Positions 5,845 to 6,821 of a stretch of DNA of 6,821 nucleotides are shown one piece after another. The DNA lies in contig CAZTCQ010000111.1 of NCBI GenBank assembly GCA_964612525.1, positions 1 to 6,821 of the forward strand. The letters run 5' to 3'. Source of the DNA: JAGNRR01 sp964612525 (GTDB lineage Bacteria > Bacteroidota > Bacteroidia > Chitinophagales > Chitinophagaceae). The number at the start of each line of letters is the position of its first letter. Within the stretch, counting starts at the first letter, position 1. The position numbers and the translations under genes are program-made. The notes under the pieces are model-generated. The model ran no database searches. It had not been told where the DNA came from and saw nothing but the letters and a program-made list of their open reading frames with translations.

Positions 5845-6821
5845 ATGGCCTTGACAGATTCCTTCGGACGCAATCATAACTACCTGCGCATATCGCTGAC
5901 GGACGCTTGTAACTTTCGTTGTTTTTATTGCATGCCTAATGAAGAAGTGAGTTGCACGCCCCATACCCAACTGATGCAAGCCGATGAAATTTTGACACTC
6001 GCCAAGCAATTCGTAGCATTGGGGGTAACTAAAATTAGACTCACCGGCGGTGAACCCTTAGTGCGCAAAGAAGCCGCTGAAATTATTGATGCGCTGAGCC
6101 AACTACCTGTGGAGCTTTGCATAACTACCAATGGCGCTCTGATTCATAAATTTCAAAAAACATTTTTGACTTCTAGTATTCGCTCGGTGAATGTAAGCTT
6201 AGATACTTTGGATGAAAATAAATTTCAAGTACTGACGAAGCGTGCACACTTTCATCAAGTGCTGGATAATATTGAATGGCTAATACAGAATGATTTTTCA
6301 GTCAAAGTCAATGCCGTCTTAATTAAAGGAATTAATGAGGGGGAAATCAATGATTTTATTGAATTGACTCGTAGTAAAAAAATACACATTCGTTTCATTG
6401 AGTTTATGCCCTTTACGAACAATGGTTGGCAAGATGAACGCCTAGTATCTCAGCAACAAATTTTAGATACGGCGCAAGAAAAATTTGAAATCATAAAACT
6501 CCAAGACGAGGAAAACGCGACTGCCAAAAAATATAAGGCGCTAGGATGCGAAGGCACTTTTGCTATCATCAGTACTATGACCAATCCGTTTTGCGATAGT
6601 TGCAATCGGATTCGGCTCACGGCGGATGGCAAAATAAAAAACTGCCTTTTCTCGCAAACGGAAACTGATTTGCTGACGGCACTGCGAAACAAAGAGGATG
6701 TAATTCCCCTCGTACATCAAGCGATTCAACAGAAGAAAGAAAAACTGGGCGGTCAGCTTTTTGATAATTTTTCTACGGAGGATTATGACAAGCTGGAGAA
6801 CCGAAGTATGATTTCTATTGG
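5845..6821 (+). CDS. moaA: GTP 3',8-cyclase MoaA, last codon(s) outside window
   Basis: MoaA is the radical SAM enzyme that converts GTP to 3',8-cyclo-7,8-dihydro-GTP, the first step of molybdenum cofactor synthesis in the cytoplasm. The N-terminus DSFGRNHNYLRISLTDACN leads into the SAM cluster motif C22-x3-C26-x2-C29, followed by LTGGEPLVRKE (GGEP at 68-71), the SAM-binding segment TTNG at 94-97 and NVSLDTLD at 116-123. RFIEFMPF lies at 183-190. The second [4Fe-4S] cluster, which holds GTP, has C250-x2-C253-x13-C267 within NPFCDSCNRIRLTADGKIKN. The frame is complete for 325 codons and then reads Ile-Gly at the edge. MoaA normally ends in Gly-Gly, so only about one residue and the stop are cut off. 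No partner genes (moaC, moaE, moeA) are visible. The start follows the upstream stop by 6 bp, consistent with an operon with mutL and the propeller gene. Confidence 0.96.
   Translation, partial: MALTDSFGRNHNYLRISLTDACNFRCFYCMPNEEVSCTPHTQLMQADEILTLAKQFVALGVTKIRLTGGEPLVRKEAAEIIDALSQLPVELCITTNGALIHKFQKTFLTSSIRSVNVSLDTLDENKFQVLTKRAHFHQVLDNIEWLIQNDFSVKVNAVLIKGINEGEINDFIELTRSKKIHIRFIEFMPFTNNGWQDERLVSQQQILDTAQEKFEIIKLQDEENATAKKYKALGCEGTFAIISTMTNPFCDSCNRIRLTADGKIKNCLFSQTETDLLTALRNKEDVIPLVHQAIQQKKEKLGGQLFDNFSTEDYDKLENRSMISI

Overview
The window reads as a chromosomal segment from a member of the Bacteroidota. The support is its moderately low GC, lipoproteins with short Ser-Cys lipoboxes, a Bacteroidota-style family of Ig-like-domain lipoproteins, a PaaE-type ferredoxin reductase, Bacteroidota-like MutL and MoaA sequences, and TAnnTTTG-like -7 elements. 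A run of exactly 100 N (1874-1973) marks a scaffold join, so this is a draft or metagenome-derived assembly. The species cannot be named from the sequence.

Left part, minus strand (1-1873): a PaaE-like NAD(P)H/[2Fe-2S] oxidoreductase, whose N-terminal FAD domain is lost in the gap, is followed after 57 bp by an Ig-like-domain lipoprotein that runs off the left edge and appears to start at TTG. Beyond the gap (2040-2687, minus) lies an exported protein of unknown function ending in a zinc-ribbon-like CxxC...CxxC domain.

Middle, 2688-3041: a gene-poor divergent spacer that is the most unusual stretch here. It holds several palindromes, including a perfect 17-bp inverted repeat, and a relic of a second copy of the zinc-ribbon protein's C-terminus. 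A 30-base block upstream of the intact gene recurs in diverged form upstream of the relic. This suggests that the gene and its upstream region were duplicated and one copy was then mostly deleted.

Right part, plus strand (3042-6821): a tight likely operon of mutL (mismatch repair), a Ycf48-like beta-propeller lipoprotein overlapping mutL by 23 bp, and moaA (molybdenum cofactor synthesis, step 1) starting 6 bp later. The window cuts moaA about one codon short of its usual Gly-Gly end. The three genes have no obvious shared pathway and are best read as a housekeeping cotranscription unit.

I found no defence system, CRISPR array, tRNA, rRNA, transposase or phage gene. The window is mostly ordinary; the duplicated and decayed zinc-ribbon locus with its palindromes and the altered MutL endonuclease motif deserve the closest look.
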